A stretch of DNA of 64,000 nucleotides from the NCBI GenBank assembly GCA_004556455.1, contig SFGY01000001.1:124001-188000 (forward strand). Reading direction: 5' to 3'. This document shows positions 40,253-50,116 of this stretch, in pieces. The notes beneath the pieces are model-generated. The model made no database searches, was not told the DNA's origin, and saw only the letters and a list, made by a program, of their open reading frames with translations. A program made the translations under genes and the position numbers. The first letter of the stretch is position 1, and every line of letters starts with the position of its first letter. Source of the DNA: Clostridiales bacterium (GTDB lineage Bacteria > Bacillota > Clostridia > Saccharofermentanales > DTU023).

Positions 40253-41110
40253 ATGAAAGTACTGAATGGAAAAGAAATTTCTCAGAGTCTCCGCGATGAA
40301 GCTCGCGATGAGTGCGCCAGTTATGTGGCGAAGGGTCTTCGTGCACCGGGCCTTGCTGTTGTGCAGGCGGGTCTTGACCCAGCATCCGCTGTCTATGTTC
40401 GAAACAAGGAAAAGGCCTGTGCCAAAGCGAGCTTTGCATCCTTTAAATTTGAACTGGATGAAAATGTCAGTGAAAGGGAATTCCTGGAGCTGATTGACAA
40501 GCTCAATCACGACGAAAAAATTGACGGCATTTTAGTGCAGGTGCCCCTGCCCAAACAGATTGATGAACAGAAAGTCGCGGCAGCTCTTGACCCCTGGAAA
40601 GATGTGGATGCCTTTAACCCGGTGAACACCGGCAGACTGCTTATGGGTTTGGATGGCTTCCTGCCCTGCACGCCTTATGGGGTTATGGAGCTGCTTAAAC
40701 GCTGTAATATCGAGCTGAAAGGTAAAAATGCCGTGGTGCTCGGACGCAGCAATATCGTGGGTAAACCACAGGCGCTTCTGCTCCTGCGCGAAAATGCCAC
40801 GGTCACGATCTGCCATTCAAAAACACGTGATCTTCCGGGGATATGCCGTAAGGCGGATATTCTTGTGAGTGCCATGGGACGTGCCAAAATGATTGATGAA
40901 ACCTACGTCAACCCTGATCAGATTGTGATTGACGTCGCCATCAACAGTGACGAAAACGGCAAGCTCTGCGGCGATGTGGATTACGAAAAAGTCGCCGATA
41001 AAGTGGCTGCCATTACTCCCGTACCTGGTGGAGTGGGTCCCATGACCATCGGCATGCTGCTGAAGAATACCCTCAAAGCCTACCGCAGACACATGAAGCT
41101 CGATCAATGA
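40253..41110 (+). CDS. folD: bifunctional methylenetetrahydrofolate dehydrogenase/cyclohydrolase
   Basis: Interconverts 5,10-methylene-, 5,10-methenyl- and 10-formyl-THF. 285 residues with VQVPLPKQID, the NADP-binding VVLGRSNIVGKPQALLLL, and PVPGGVGPMTIGMLLKNT. ATG 40253 follows GGAGG at 40242-40246; an in-frame ATG at 40241 overlaps that site and is rejected. It can use the 5,10-methenyl-THF made by the hut enzymes at 1-3.9 kb. The stop overlaps pncC (ATGA). Confidence 0.97.
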   Translation: MKVLNGKEISQSLRDEARDECASYVAKGLRAPGLAVVQAGLDPASAVYVRNKEKACAKASFASFKFELDENVSEREFLELIDKLNHDEKIDGILVQVPLPKQIDEQKVAAALDPWKDVDAFNPVNTGRLLMGLDGFLPCTPYGVMELLKRCNIELKGKNAVVLGRSNIVGKPQALLLLRENATVTICHSKTRDLPGICRKADILVSAMGRAKMIDETYVNPDQIVIDVAINSDENGKLCGDVDYEKVADKVAAITPVPGGVGPMTIGMLLKNTLKAYRRHMKLDQ

Positions 41111-41622
41111 GCAGCAACAAGGAACTTGGTGATCTGACTCTCAGAGTCTTTACTCTGCTGCGTCAGCGCGGGCAGACTGTAGCTTTTGCAGAGTCCTGCA
41201 CAGCAGGGCTGGTATCTGCGACCCTGGCGGAGATAGCTGGAGCCTCTGAAGTTTTAGATGGGGGAGTGGTCAGCTACAGCAATGAAATGAAAAGGGAATT
41301 CCTTGGCGTTTCGGCAGAGATTCTCGAGCGGGATGGAGCGGTGAGTCCACGTTGCGCAGTAGCGATGGCAGAGGGCCTCAGTCATCGAACGCACAGCGAC
41401 TTTACCCTCTCTGTCACCGGCTTGGCCGGCCCGGGTGGCGCAGAGCCAGGAAAGCCCGTCGGTCTTGTCTATATCGCCTTGCATGACGCCCGCTCAAGCG
41501 TGGTGCGGCGCTTTCTCTTTAAGGGAGAGCGAAATATAATCCGCAGAGCTTCTGTCGTTTCTGCATTTGAACTTTTGCATTGCCGCTTGCTTGATGAGCC
41601 TCTCTGCGGCGAAGAGGCCTGA
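41107..41622 (+). CDS. pncC: nicotinamide-nucleotide amidohydrolase (CinA C-terminal domain)
   Basis: Deamidates nicotinamide mononucleotide to nicotinate mononucleotide in NAD salvage. The 171-residue protein is the CinA C-terminal domain alone: AESCTAGLVSATLAEIAGASEVLDGGVVSYSNEMK and SVTGLAGPGGAEPGKPVG are diagnostic. The N-terminal COG1058 domain found in full-length CinA is missing, so cinA proper is absent here. Next to recA, matching the cinA-recA order of other Firmicutes. Confidence 0.93.
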   Translation: MSSNKELGDLTLRVFTLLRQRGQTVAFAESCTAGLVSATLAEIAGASEVLDGGVVSYSNEMKREFLGVSAEILERDGAVSPRCAVAMAEGLSHRTHSDFTLSVTGLAGPGGAEPGKPVGLVYIALHDARSSVVRRFLFKGERNIIRRASVVSAFELLHCRLLDEPLCGEEA

Positions 41623-41674
41623 GGGATTTTAATGAAACCCGGGTGCCTTTGTCGCCATTTGTCGTGGACTTTCG

Positions 41675-41703
41675 TTGCAGGCCAGAGGGCCTTTTCGTAT
41701 AAT
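41675..41703 (+). promoter_or_regulatory. promoter of recA
   Basis: TTGCAG at 41675-41680, 17 nt, TATAAT at 41698-41703. TTTGTCG occurs twice at 10-nt spacing just upstream (about 41649-41665). No GAAC-N4-GTTC LexA box is visible. Confidence 0.75.
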
Positions 41704-41740
41704 TTAAATATGCGTAAATAGTTAGTTGGAGGATCTTTAG

Positions 41741-42889
41741 ATGGCTAGAAATAAAAATGGTAAATCCAAACAGCGTGTCGAACCCGTTAGTGTTGAGGAC
41801 CGCAAGGCCGCTCTGGACATCGCCCTTGAACAGATTGAAAAACAATTCGGCAAGGGAGCGGTTCAGATCCTGGGTGATGATACCCAGCCCCGCTATATTG
41901 AATCGATTTCCACCGGCGCGCTTTCACTGGATGTAGCTCTTGGAATTGGCGGTTTTCCTCGCGGCCGGGTCACCGAAATCTACGGACCCGAGTCTTCGGG
42001 CAAAACCACTCTGGCTCTGCATTGTATTGCTCAGGCTCAGAAAGCCAATGGCATCGCGGCATTCATTGATGCAGAACACGCCCTGGAACCGGCCTATGCA
42101 GAGAAAATCGGCGTTGATATCGACAACCTCATTATTTCTCAGCCGGATAATGGCGAGCAGGCGCTGGAGATTACAGAAGCTCTGGCGCGCAGCGGAGCTG
42201 TTGATCTTATCGTCGTCGACTCTGTGGCGGCGCTGGTACCCAAAGCAGAAATTGACGGCGAAATGGGCGAGTCGCTTCCCGGACAGCAGGCCCGTCTGAT
42301 GTCCCAGGCTCTGCGTAAGTTAGTTGGTGTTCTTAATAAATCCCAGACAGCGGTCATCTTTATCAATCAGTTGCGTGAGAAGATCGGCGTCATGTTTGGC
42401 AGCCCGGAAACGACAACCGGTGGTCGTGCTCTGAAATTTTACTCTTCCGTACGTCTTGATGTGCGTCGCATAGAGACCCTGAAAAATGCGGATAAGGTGA
42501 TCGGTTCACATACGAGAGTTCGTGTGGTCAAGAACAAGGTTGCACCACCTTTCCGCGAAGCTGAATTTGACATTCTCTATGATGAAGGAATCTCTGATGC
42601 CGGCTGTATTCTTGATATGGGCGCCGATCTCAACTTTATCGAAAAGAGCGGTTCCTGGTATTCCTACGAAGGGGAACGAATCGGTCAGGGTCGGGAAAAT
42701 GCAAGACAGTGGCTGAAAGAACATCCGGAAGAAGCGCAGGTGGTGCGTGCCCGTATTCTTAATTACTACGAGCCGGAAGAAGAGGATGAGGAAGAAGAGG
42801 ATCCTGCTCCTGCTGCAGGCAGCAAAGATTCTAAAAAAGCTGCGAAAAAAGAAGACGACGTGGACGAACTCCTGAACCTTGAACTCTAA
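41741..42889 (+). CDS. recA: recombinase RecA
   Basis: Strand-exchange protein and SOS coprotease. Walker A GPESSGKTTLALH, Walker B region VDLIVVDSVAALVPK, and the DNA-binding loop QQARLMSQALRKL are present. 382 residues; after residue ~345 the tail is a highly acidic Glu/Asp stretch then Lys-rich, longer than in B. subtilis. ATG 41741 has GGAGG upstream. The recX start codon shares the final base of its stop (TAATG). Confidence 0.98.
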   Translation: MARNKNGKSKQRVEPVSVEDRKAALDIALEQIEKQFGKGAVQILGDDTQPRYIESISTGALSLDVALGIGGFPRGRVTEIYGPESSGKTTLALHCIAQAQKANGIAAFIDAEHALEPAYAEKIGVDIDNLIISQPDNGEQALEITEALARSGAVDLIVVDSVAALVPKAEIDGEMGESLPGQQARLMSQALRKLVGVLNKSQTAVIFINQLREKIGVMFGSPETTTGGRALKFYSSVRLDVRRIETLKNADKVIGSHTRVRVVKNKVAPPFREAEFDILYDEGISDAGCILDMGADLNFIEKSGSWYSYEGERIGQGRENARQWLKEHPEEAQVVRARILNYYEPEEEDEEEEDPAPAAGSKDSKKAAKKEDDVDELLNLEL

Positions 42890-43449
42890 TGCAGCAAAAA
42901 GAACAGAGTGATTTGAGAAAAAAGAAAGCTGAAGCGGCTCTGGCAAAAATAGAAGAGGCTTTTGCTTCAGGTCTTCAGGACGAGAAACGCGAAAGGGCTG
43001 CAGCCTGGCAAAAAGGCCGGGAAATTGCCCTGCGCTACATTGGAGTGGACAAAAGTAAGAGCAGTGGCCGTGTGCGTGAGCGTTTGCGCTCCCGCGGACT
43101 TGAGCCTGATCTGGTTGAAGAAGTGCTGGAGAGCCTCAGACAGGATGGTTATTTAGATGACAAGCGTGCCTGTGCACGCATTGCTCTGCGTCACCGCGGT
43201 CGCCAATCCAAATCGAAACGCTATATGCTTCGCCTGTTTATAGAACAGGGCGTGAGCCCGGATGTTGCAGAAGCCTATCTGGCTCAACTTCCCGATGATG
43301 GGGAGAGTATACGTGAACTTGATTTAAGTCTGGCGCGGGGTGATGAAAAAGAGCGGACGCGCCTGATGCGGCGTCTGGCAGGTCGGGGCTATGCCCCTTC
43401 ACTGATTACCCGCACCATGGAGCAAGTTAGAATGGAAGCGGAAAACTGA
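42889..43449 (+). CDS. recX: RecA regulator RecX
   Basis: Inhibits RecA filament extension. 186 residues in three-helix repeats: SSGRVRERLRSRGLEPDLVEEVLESL, DDKRACARIALRHRG and LMRRLAGRGYAPSLI. Translation is coupled to recA upstream and to rimO downstream (TGATG), so all three probably share one mRNA. Confidence 0.92.
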   Translation: MQQKEQSDLRKKKAEAALAKIEEAFASGLQDEKRERAAAWQKGREIALRYIGVDKSKSSGRVRERLRSRGLEPDLVEEVLESLRQDGYLDDKRACARIALRHRGRQSKSKRYMLRLFIEQGVSPDVAEAYLAQLPDDGESIRELDLSLARGDEKERTRLMRRLAGRGYAPSLITRTMEQVRMEAEN

Positions 43450-44822
43450 TGCAGGAACGATATTATCTTCTTTCTCTGGGGTGTCCCAAAAATGAGGTCG
43501 ACGCTGAGGTTATGACTACGCGTCTTGAGGAAAGCACTTTCCAATTTACACCCCATCCCTCCCAGGCAGATTTTCTCATTGTTAACACCTGTGCTTTTAT
43601 CGATGCGGCTAAAAAAGAAGCAATTGAGGCTATCCTCGATCTGGCTGCCATTAAAGAAGAACAGAAAGCCCGGGGAAGAGAAGTTTATCTGCTGGTAACC
43701 GGCTGCCTTGCTCAGCGCTATGCTGAGGAGATTTATCATGAATTTCCTGAAGTTGACAGTGTTCTGGGAACTCGTGAATACGGTAAAATCGTGGAGCGCT
43801 GCAAAGCGTTGAAGCAAAGGGCGGAGCGCATTTGTACCCTGCCTGCCAAAGGTGACAGTCTGGCGCATCTGAAAAAACCACATAAAGCTTCACCAGACAG
43901 ACCTTACGCCTATTTGAAGATCGCCGAAGGCTGCAGTAATGCCTGTGCTTTCTGTGCGATTCCTTCCATTCGCGGTGGTATGAAATCGCGCCCGATCGAA
44001 GAGCTTGTTGAGGAAGCGCGGAGCTTTGCTGAGGCAGGTTTTAAAGAACAGATTCTCATTGCTCAGGATAGCAGCCGCTATGGGCAGGATCTCTATGGGG
44101 AACCCTCCCTGCCCAAACTTCTGCGGGAGCTGGTTAAAGTTCCCGGAATTGAGCGCCTTCGCCTCATGTATGTTTATGGCGATAGCTTTTCTGACGAGCT
44201 CATCGAACTCATGCAGCAGGAACCTAAGATTCTGCGCTATATTGATCTCCCTGTTCAACACGCTTCTGACCGCATTCTCACGGCCATGCGTCGACGTGAA
44301 ACGCGCAGTTCCCTTGAAGCTCTCATCACCAAACTTCGCTCAGCTCTGCCCGGATTGATTCTCCGAACAACCGTCATGGTGGGCTTTCCAGGTGAGACTG
44401 ACGAAGATTTTCAGGAGCTCCTCGAGTTTACGAAAAAAATGGCTTTTGATCGTCTCGGCTGCTTTACCTTCTGCCCGGAAGAAGGAACCCTTGCTGCAGG
44501 CATGAAGGATCAGGTCGATCCGGCTGTCGCCCAGGCTCGCTATGAGGCCATTATGAGTCAGCAGCAGGGCATAAGCCGCAAGGCCAATGAGGCGCGAATC
44601 GGCCAAATTTGTGATATTCTCTTAGAAGGGATCAGCGAAGATGGCATTTTCTTTACAGGCCGTTCTTATGGAGAAGCCCCGGATATTGATCCCGTTATCA
44701 GGATTGCAGCGCAGGCCCCTGGGCATGAAACAGGAGATCTGCTCCGCTGCAGGATTGTAACAGCCGGGGATTATGAGCTCACCGCGGTGAGTTTGGAGGG
44801 TGCATATGAACTTAGCGAATAA
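43449..44822 (+). CDS. rimO: ribosomal protein S12 methylthiotransferase RimO
   Basis: Radical-SAM enzyme that adds a methylthio group to a conserved Asp of ribosomal protein S12. N-terminal UPF0004 domain with SLGCPKNEVDAEVM and cluster cysteines (Cys in NTCAF and GCLAQRY), radical-SAM motif CSNACAFC, and a C-terminal TRAM domain. 457 residues. The early SLGCPKN signature distinguishes RimO from MiaB. Confidence 0.95.
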   Translation: MQERYYLLSLGCPKNEVDAEVMTTRLEESTFQFTPHPSQADFLIVNTCAFIDAAKKEAIEAILDLAAIKEEQKARGREVYLLVTGCLAQRYAEEIYHEFPEVDSVLGTREYGKIVERCKALKQRAERICTLPAKGDSLAHLKKPHKASPDRPYAYLKIAEGCSNACAFCAIPSIRGGMKSRPIEELVEEARSFAEAGFKEQILIAQDSSRYGQDLYGEPSLPKLLRELVKVPGIERLRLMYVYGDSFSDELIELMQQEPKILRYIDLPVQHASDRILTAMRRRETRSSLEALITKLRSALPGLILRTTVMVGFPGETDEDFQELLEFTKKMAFDRLGCFTFCPEEGTLAAGMKDQVDPAVAQARYEAIMSQQQGISRKANEARIGQICDILLEGISEDGIFFTGRSYGEAPDIDPVIRIAAQAPGHETGDLLRCRIVTAGDYELTAVSLEGAYELSE

Positions 44823-45393
44823 GATCACGATCCTGCGCATCGTGCTCATTCCCTTTATCCTGCTCTTTTTGCTGCCACTGCCTTTCGCCTGGGCACAGGG
44901 CTGGAATAACTTTATTGCCGGACCCGGCGCTCATGTGATTGCCCTTCTGATTTTTATCCTGGCCTGCCTCAGCGATTTCCTTGACGGACGGATTGCCCGC
45001 TCCCGTAATCTGGTGAGCAATTTTGGTAAACTCATGGACCCTATTGCAGACAAGCTGCTGGTGCTGGTCATTTTCATGGCTTTTGTGCAGAGAGGCCGTA
45101 TCGGCACGCTCTTTCTTGCTTTAATTATGGCGAGAGAGTTCATTGTCACAGGAATCAGACAGATCGCAGCTGCTCACGGCAAAGTTATTGCAGCGAGCAA
45201 ATTTGGCAAGTGGAAAACTTTCAGTCAGATGCTCTGCCTGATATGGCTGATTTTAGAACCTGTCATCCAGCCTCATTTCGGTATTGCCCGGGTGATGCAG
45301 ATTGGACATTCCTGGTGTGCTTTTGCCCTTATCATGACGCTGCTTTCCGGACTTGATTACTGGATGAAGAACAAAGATATTATTTTTTCCTGA
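44806..45393 (+). CDS. pgsA: CDP-diacylglycerol--glycerol-3-phosphate 3-phosphatidyltransferase
   Basis: Makes phosphatidylglycerol phosphate at the membrane. The CDP-alcohol phosphotransferase motif is complete: DFLDGRIAR then GKLMDPIADK. 195 residues with about five membrane segments. ATG 44806 follows GGAGG by 6 nt and lies inside the end of rimO. Confidence 0.95.
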   Translation: MNLANKITILRIVLIPFILLFLLPLPFAWAQGWNNFIAGPGAHVIALLIFILACLSDFLDGRIARSRNLVSNFGKLMDPIADKLLVLVIFMAFVQRGRIGTLFLALIMAREFIVTGIRQIAAAHGKVIAASKFGKWKTFSQMLCLIWLILEPVIQPHFGIARVMQIGHSWCAFALIMTLLSGLDYWMKNKDIIFS

Positions 45394-45442
45394 AGAGGTT
45401 GAACTGTTTATAACTTTTTGCTGCAGATCATAAAAGCTGAGC

Positions 45443-45470
45443 TTGACAATCTGCCAGGCTTAACTAAAAA
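45443..45470 (+). promoter_or_regulatory. promoter of acpP
   Basis: TTGACA at 45443-45448, 16-nt spacer, TAAAAA at 45465-45470. A purine-rich Shine-Dalgarno (GAGGAGG) follows before ATG 45498. Confidence 0.65.
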
Positions 45471-45497
45471 TGATGAAATGCAAGAGGAGGAACTTTC

Positions 45498-45737
45498 ATG
45501 AATCAAGATGAAATTTTTGAAAAAGTAAGAAATATTCTTGCGGAAGGTCTGGGCATTGAAGAAGAGATCATCACGATGGACTCTGATTTTATTGATGACC
45601 TTAATGCAGATTCACTCGATATTGTCGATCTGGTGGTGGAGTTGGAACACGAATTTAACCTCTCTATTCCTGACGAAGAAGCCGAACGTATCAAGACGGT
45701 CGGAGATGCTGTCGAATATATTCAAAATAATCTCTGA
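45498..45737 (+). CDS. acpP: acyl carrier protein
   Basis: Carries growing acyl chains on phosphopantetheine during fatty acid synthesis. 79 residues, acidic, with the attachment Ser in DLNADSLDIVDLV. Followed by rnc and smc as in other Firmicutes. Confidence 0.97.
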   Translation: MNQDEIFEKVRNILAEGLGIEEEIITMDSDFIDDLNADSLDIVDLVVELEHEFNLSIPDEEAERIKTVGDAVEYIQNNL

Positions 45738-45746
45738 TGCGTGGGC

Positions 45747-46454
45747 ATGAGGGAAGAGGTCAGTCAATTTATTCAGAGGGCTGAGTTGCCTTTTGACAAA
45801 GACGATGTACTCGAAACAGCGCTGACACATTCAAGTTGGGCCTATGAGCACGCTCCGGAAAGACGGGCAGATAATGAACGCCTGGAATTTCTTGGCGATG
45901 CGGTCTTGCAGCTTAGCGTCAGTACTGCACTTTTCTCTTTGAGTCCATCTATGGCTGAGGGGCGCATGAGTAAGATGCGCTCCCTTTTAGTGTGTGAGGA
46001 AACTCTCGCCAACCTGGCGCGAAAGCTTGATCTTGGCGCTGTTTTGCTCCTTGGGCATGGTGAAGAGATCACTGGCGGTCGAGAGAAAGATTCAAACCTT
46101 GCCAATGCCATGGAAGCCGTGATGGGCGCCCTCTATCTGGAAAAAGGCTTTGATCTGGCCTCTGCCTGGGTGCTGCGCGAACTTCAACCTTATCTGGAAC
46201 TGGTGCTGCACGGGCAACTGCGCTATGACTATAAGAGCGCTTTACTTGAATTTGCTCAGACTCTGAGTACACGACCGCAGGTTCGTTTTGAAATTGTCAG
46301 AGAAGAAGGTCCTGTACACGATCGCATCTTTACCACTGAAGTGAAGTTTGATGACCGCCCTCTTGGACGGGGGAGTGGCCGAAGTAAAAAAGAAGCAGAA
46401 CAAAAAGCTTCCCGTTTCGTCCTGGAACAACTTTCAGGTACGATGGAGTCTTGA
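45747..46454 (+). CDS. rnc: ribonuclease III
   Basis: Double-strand-specific endoribonuclease for rRNA and mRNA processing. Catalytic domain with NERLEFLGDAVLQL, and a C-terminal dsRNA-binding domain (DYKSALLEFAQ... GRGSGRSKKEAEQKAS). About 235 residues from ATG 45747; an in-frame GTG at 45741 is the alternative, and neither has a strong Shine-Dalgarno, suggesting coupling to acpP. Could process the long pnp leader hairpin. Confidence 0.95.
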   Translation: MREEVSQFIQRAELPFDKDDVLETALTHSSWAYEHAPERRADNERLEFLGDAVLQLSVSTALFSLSPSMAEGRMSKMRSLLVCEETLANLARKLDLGAVLLLGHGEEITGGREKDSNLANAMEAVMGALYLEKGFDLASAWVLRELQPYLELVLHGQLRYDYKSALLEFAQTLSTRPQVRFEIVREEGPVHDRIFTTEVKFDDRPLGRGSGRSKKEAEQKASRFVLEQLSGTMES

Positions 46455-46460
46455 GCGGCC

Positions 46461-49400
46461 ATGTACTTGAAGTCACTTGAAATCCAGGGGTTTAAGTCCT
46501 TTCCCGATCATATTGTCGTGGAATTTCATCCCGGTATCACAGCGATTGTCGGCCCCAATGGGAGCGGCAAAAGCAATGTGACCGAGGCGGTGCGCTGGGT
46601 TCTTGGTGAACAGAGTGCACGTAATCTGCGCGGCAGCAAAATGGAAGATGTCATTTTTAATGGCAGCTCGGCACGTCGTCGCCTCTCCGGCGCGGAAGTC
46701 AGCATCCATTTTGATAATCGCGATCACAGTCTGCCTCTCGCCTACGATGAAGTGGTCATCACAAGACGCTATTTCCGCTCCGGTGAAAGTGAATACCTTA
46801 TCAACAAGCTGCCCTGCCGCCTGAAAGATATCACTGAGCTTCTGGCAGATACGGGAATTGGCAAGGATGGCTATTCCATCATTGGCCAGGGAAAAGTCGA
46901 TGACATTCTCAGTGAGCGCTCTGAAGACCGCCGCCGCATTTTTGATGAAGCTGCGGGTATTGTCAAGTTTAAGATGCGCAAAGCCGATTCTGAGCGAAAA
47001 CTCGAGCGCACCGGACAAAATCTGCTGCGCATTGATGATATTATCGGCGAACTTGAAGGTCGTCTCGAACCCCTTAAAAAACAAGCGGAAGAGGCCAGGG
47101 TTTACGTCGAACTCTCGACCCGTGTCCGTGACCTTGATCTGGCCCTTAGCGCCGAGGGCATTCATCAGGCGGAGAAAAAACTCGAAACCCTGAAGGCCAC
47201 GACAGAAGATTTTGATGCTGAACTGGCCCAGATTGAAAAAGATAAGGCAGCCTTATATGCAGAGAGAGAGGCCCAGGAACAACGGCATCATGCTGACGAA
47301 AAGCGTGAGGAAGAGCTGCGCCTCGCTTTTCTGGAAAAAAGTGCAGCCCTTTCGGAACTTAATGAGGAAACGGCCCTGGCGGGTGAACGCGATCGTGCGC
47401 GCCGGCAGCGCTTGCAGGAAATGGCTCAGCACAAGGCAGATGAAGAGGACAGTTACAGCGAACTGAGCGAAAAAATTGCCGATCGGGAACGTCATGCTGC
47501 CGAGCTGCGTGAAAAACGGGACCGCATTTCCGCGAACCTGAACACAAAGGAAAAAGAGCTGCAGGAGCAGGAGAAACAGTTGGACAGCCGCGAACTCAAG
47601 GAAGAGGAGCAGAAAAAAGCTCTGGATGCTGTTCGCGAAAAACTTTTCGAGGCGAACAGCCAGCTCTTCCGTCTGGATGGCGAAGCAGAGCAGGAAAGTG
47701 TTCGCGAGCAGGATGATAAGCTGCAGGCTGAACAGCTGGAAGAAGCCAAAGCAAGGGCTCTGGCACAAGTTAATGAGGTTGAAGCGGAGGAGAAGCAGAA
47801 GGCGGAAGCCTGTAGTCTTCTGAGGGAAGCTGAGAAAGCTGCCAGAAGCAGCGTTGATAAAGCAAAGTCAGATCTGCTGGAAGTGGAAACGGACCTGCGT
47901 CGTTTTGAGAGTGAGATCCGGCAAAAACAGTTTCTCCTGGATACTTTAAAGCAACTCGAAGAAAATCGTGAAGGCTACCACCAGGCGGTTCGAGCGATCA
48001 GCCTTGAAGCTGAGAAAAAGCCTGATTTTGCTCAGGGACTGCTGGGACCTGTCGCCGAGCTTATTCGTGTAGAAAGCCGCTATGAAACCGCTGTGGAAAC
48101 GGCTTTAGGACCCGCTTTGCACAATCTCGTCGTCGAAACAGCCGAACAGGCCTCGCGCTTTATCGCCTGGCTGAAAGAAACCCGCTCGGGTCGGGAAACC
48201 TTCCTGCCTCTGGATAAAATTGAAAAGCGTCAGCTCAATCCAGGAGAAGTCGGAGCCATTTCACATAACCGTGGATATATGGGCACGCTGGATGAATTTA
48301 TTGAGGCTCCCGCTGAGCTTACTGAACTGCTGGCCTTTCTTGGCGGCCGCATTGTCCTTGCCGATCATCTGCAAAATGCCCTGGCAATTTCACAGCTCTG
48401 TCAGAAACGCCTGCGCGTAGTCACACTGGAGGGCGATCTTGTTAATCCCGGCGGCTCAATGACCGGCGGCAGAAATAAAAAAGGACTTTCCGGCCTGCTC
48501 AGCCGTTCTCGGGAAATTGATCAGACGAGCAGGGATTTGGCCGATTTGGAGCTTAAGCTCAAGGCCTGTCAGCAGCAAAAAGAAGAGACGACAGCGCTGC
48601 TTCTGAATGAAGGACAGAAACAGGAAGATTTGCAGGTCAGGCTTCGTGCAGCCGAGCAGGAACTCTCTGTCCTTAAAGAGCGTCTGAGCCAGCTAAGGCT
48701 TAAAGTGGAAGAGCAGACGCCTGCAGCAGAGGCTCTGCACAGCCGCCTGGAAGAGTATGCTGTCCACAGAAAGGACAGAGCCTTAAGAAAAAACGAACTC
48801 CTCTCTTTGATCGCGGAAGCTCAGGAGCGGCAAAGTGCACTGCAGGCAGAGCTTGAGCGTAATGAGGATGAACGCGGCGTCTATCGCAGAGAACGCGATC
48901 AGCTGCGTGAAAATGTTGCCGATCTTCGCGTCAGTCTGGGCGCCATCGAAGAATCTTTAAATGGGGTCGTGCGCTTAAAAGAACAGCTGGAATCCGATGT
49001 GGCCAGACGTGAAGCTGAACGGAGCGCCAGAGCGGAGGAAAAAGAGCGTCTGGAAAAGGAACTTCTTGATTCCCGTGAAGCTGAAAAAGAGCGACAGTCC
49101 CGGGAAAAGAATCTGCGTGAAGCGGTAGCAGCTCTGGAAAATGATCGCCAAACTCTGATGGATGAACGCCTCTCCCGGCGTGATCAGGAATCAGAGCTTT
49201 TTACTCGCCTGGAGGATCTTGCCTCCCGCGAGGCCGATCGAAGCAGCAGACGTGAACACAGTCTTCTGGAAGCCGAACAGCTCGATGAAAAACTGCGAGA
49301 AGAAAAAAATCGGCTCTGGGAAAGCTATGGACTCAGTTACCATCAGGTCGAAGCGACGGCCATGGAGTTGGAGGACAGTGCCAGGGCGGCTCGCGAACTG

Positions 49401-50042
49401 AAAGGCCTGCGCAATAAAATCCGCGCTCTTCCGGCCATCAACCACTCTGCGCCGGAAGATTACGAACGGGAAAAAGCCCGCTATGACTTTATGCAGGCTC
49501 AGCGCGCCGATATCGAAAAGAGCAGGAAACAACTGACCCTAGTCATTCAAGAGCTGGAAGAAGCCATGCGCAGTCAGTTCTCGCAAAAGTTTGAGTCCAT
49601 CAACCGGGAGTTTCAAAAGAGTTTTGCCGCCCTTTTTGAGGGTGGAAGCGCAGAACTTCTCATCGGTGAAGGCGATCTGCTCGACTGTCCCATAGAGATT
49701 AAGGCACAGCCTCCGGGCAAGCGCCTTCAGAACCTCACCCTTTTATCCGGCGGCGAAAGGGCTCTCACGGCCATCGCTCTGCTTTTTGCTATTTTCGCCC
49801 TGCGTCCGGCGCCTTTCTGTATACTGGATGAGGTGGAATCAGCCCTGGATGACAGCAATGTCATTCGCTTTACAGATTACATTCGCCATTACAGCGAGGA
49901 TACCCAGTTCATCCTTGTGACTCATCGCAAGGGGACGATGGAAGCTGCCGAACGCCTCTATGGCGTCACCATGAAAGAACGCGGTGTCTCCAGCCTGCTG
50001 TCAATCAGCCTGGAAGATGCCTCTCTGCAGGAAAAAAACTGA
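46461..50042 (+). CDS. smc: chromosome condensation protein SMC
   Basis: ATPase that organises and segregates the chromosome. 1193 residues: N-terminal Walker A IVGPNGSGKSNVTEAV, coiled coil (about 165-495), hinge (about 505-660, with LLGPVAELIRV and NPGGSMTGGRNKKGLSG), returning coiled coil (about 665-1010), then signature LLSGGERALTAIALLFAIF and Walker B PFCILDEVESALDD. ScpA and ScpB partners are not in the window. Confidence 0.98.
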   Translation: MYLKSLEIQGFKSFPDHIVVEFHPGITAIVGPNGSGKSNVTEAVRWVLGEQSARNLRGSKMEDVIFNGSSARRRLSGAEVSIHFDNRDHSLPLAYDEVVITRRYFRSGESEYLINKLPCRLKDITELLADTGIGKDGYSIIGQGKVDDILSERSEDRRRIFDEAAGIVKFKMRKADSERKLERTGQNLLRIDDIIGELEGRLEPLKKQAEEARVYVELSTRVRDLDLALSAEGIHQAEKKLETLKATTEDFDAELAQIEKDKAALYAEREAQEQRHHADEKREEELRLAFLEKSAALSELNEETALAGERDRARRQRLQEMAQHKADEEDSYSELSEKIADRERHAAELREKRDRISANLNTKEKELQEQEKQLDSRELKEEEQKKALDAVREKLFEANSQLFRLDGEAEQESVREQDDKLQAEQLEEAKARALAQVNEVEAEEKQKAEACSLLREAEKAARSSVDKAKSDLLEVETDLRRFESEIRQKQFLLDTLKQLEENREGYHQAVRAISLEAEKKPDFAQGLLGPVAELIRVESRYETAVETALGPALHNLVVETAEQASRFIAWLKETRSGRETFLPLDKIEKRQLNPGEVGAISHNRGYMGTLDEFIEAPAELTELLAFLGGRIVLADHLQNALAISQLCQKRLRVVTLEGDLVNPGGSMTGGRNKKGLSGLLSRSREIDQTSRDLADLELKLKACQQQKEETTALLLNEGQKQEDLQVRLRAAEQELSVLKERLSQLRLKVEEQTPAAEALHSRLEEYAVHRKDRALRKNELLSLIAEAQERQSALQAELERNEDERGVYRRERDQLRENVADLRVSLGAIEESLNGVVRLKEQLESDVARREAERSARAEEKERLEKELLDSREAEKERQSREKNLREAVAALENDRQTLMDERLSRRDQESELFTRLEDLASREADRSSRREHSLLEAEQLDEKLREEKNRLWESYGLSYHQVEATAMELEDSARAARELKGLRNKIRALPAINHSAPEDYEREKARYDFMQAQRADIEKSRKQLTLVIQELEEAMRSQFSQKFESINREFQKSFAALFEGGSAELLIGEGDLLDCPIEIKAQPPGKRLQNLTLLSGGERALTAIALLFAIFALRPAPFCILDEVESALDDSNVIRFTDYIRHYSEDTQFILVTHRKGTMEAAERLYGVTMKERGVSSLLSISLEDASLQEKN

Positions 50043-50116
50043 GAACAGATTGGCCAGACACACTCCCTGTGCGGGACTAAGAGAACTGCCGATGATCAGG
50101 ATGTTCAGGAGGATAT

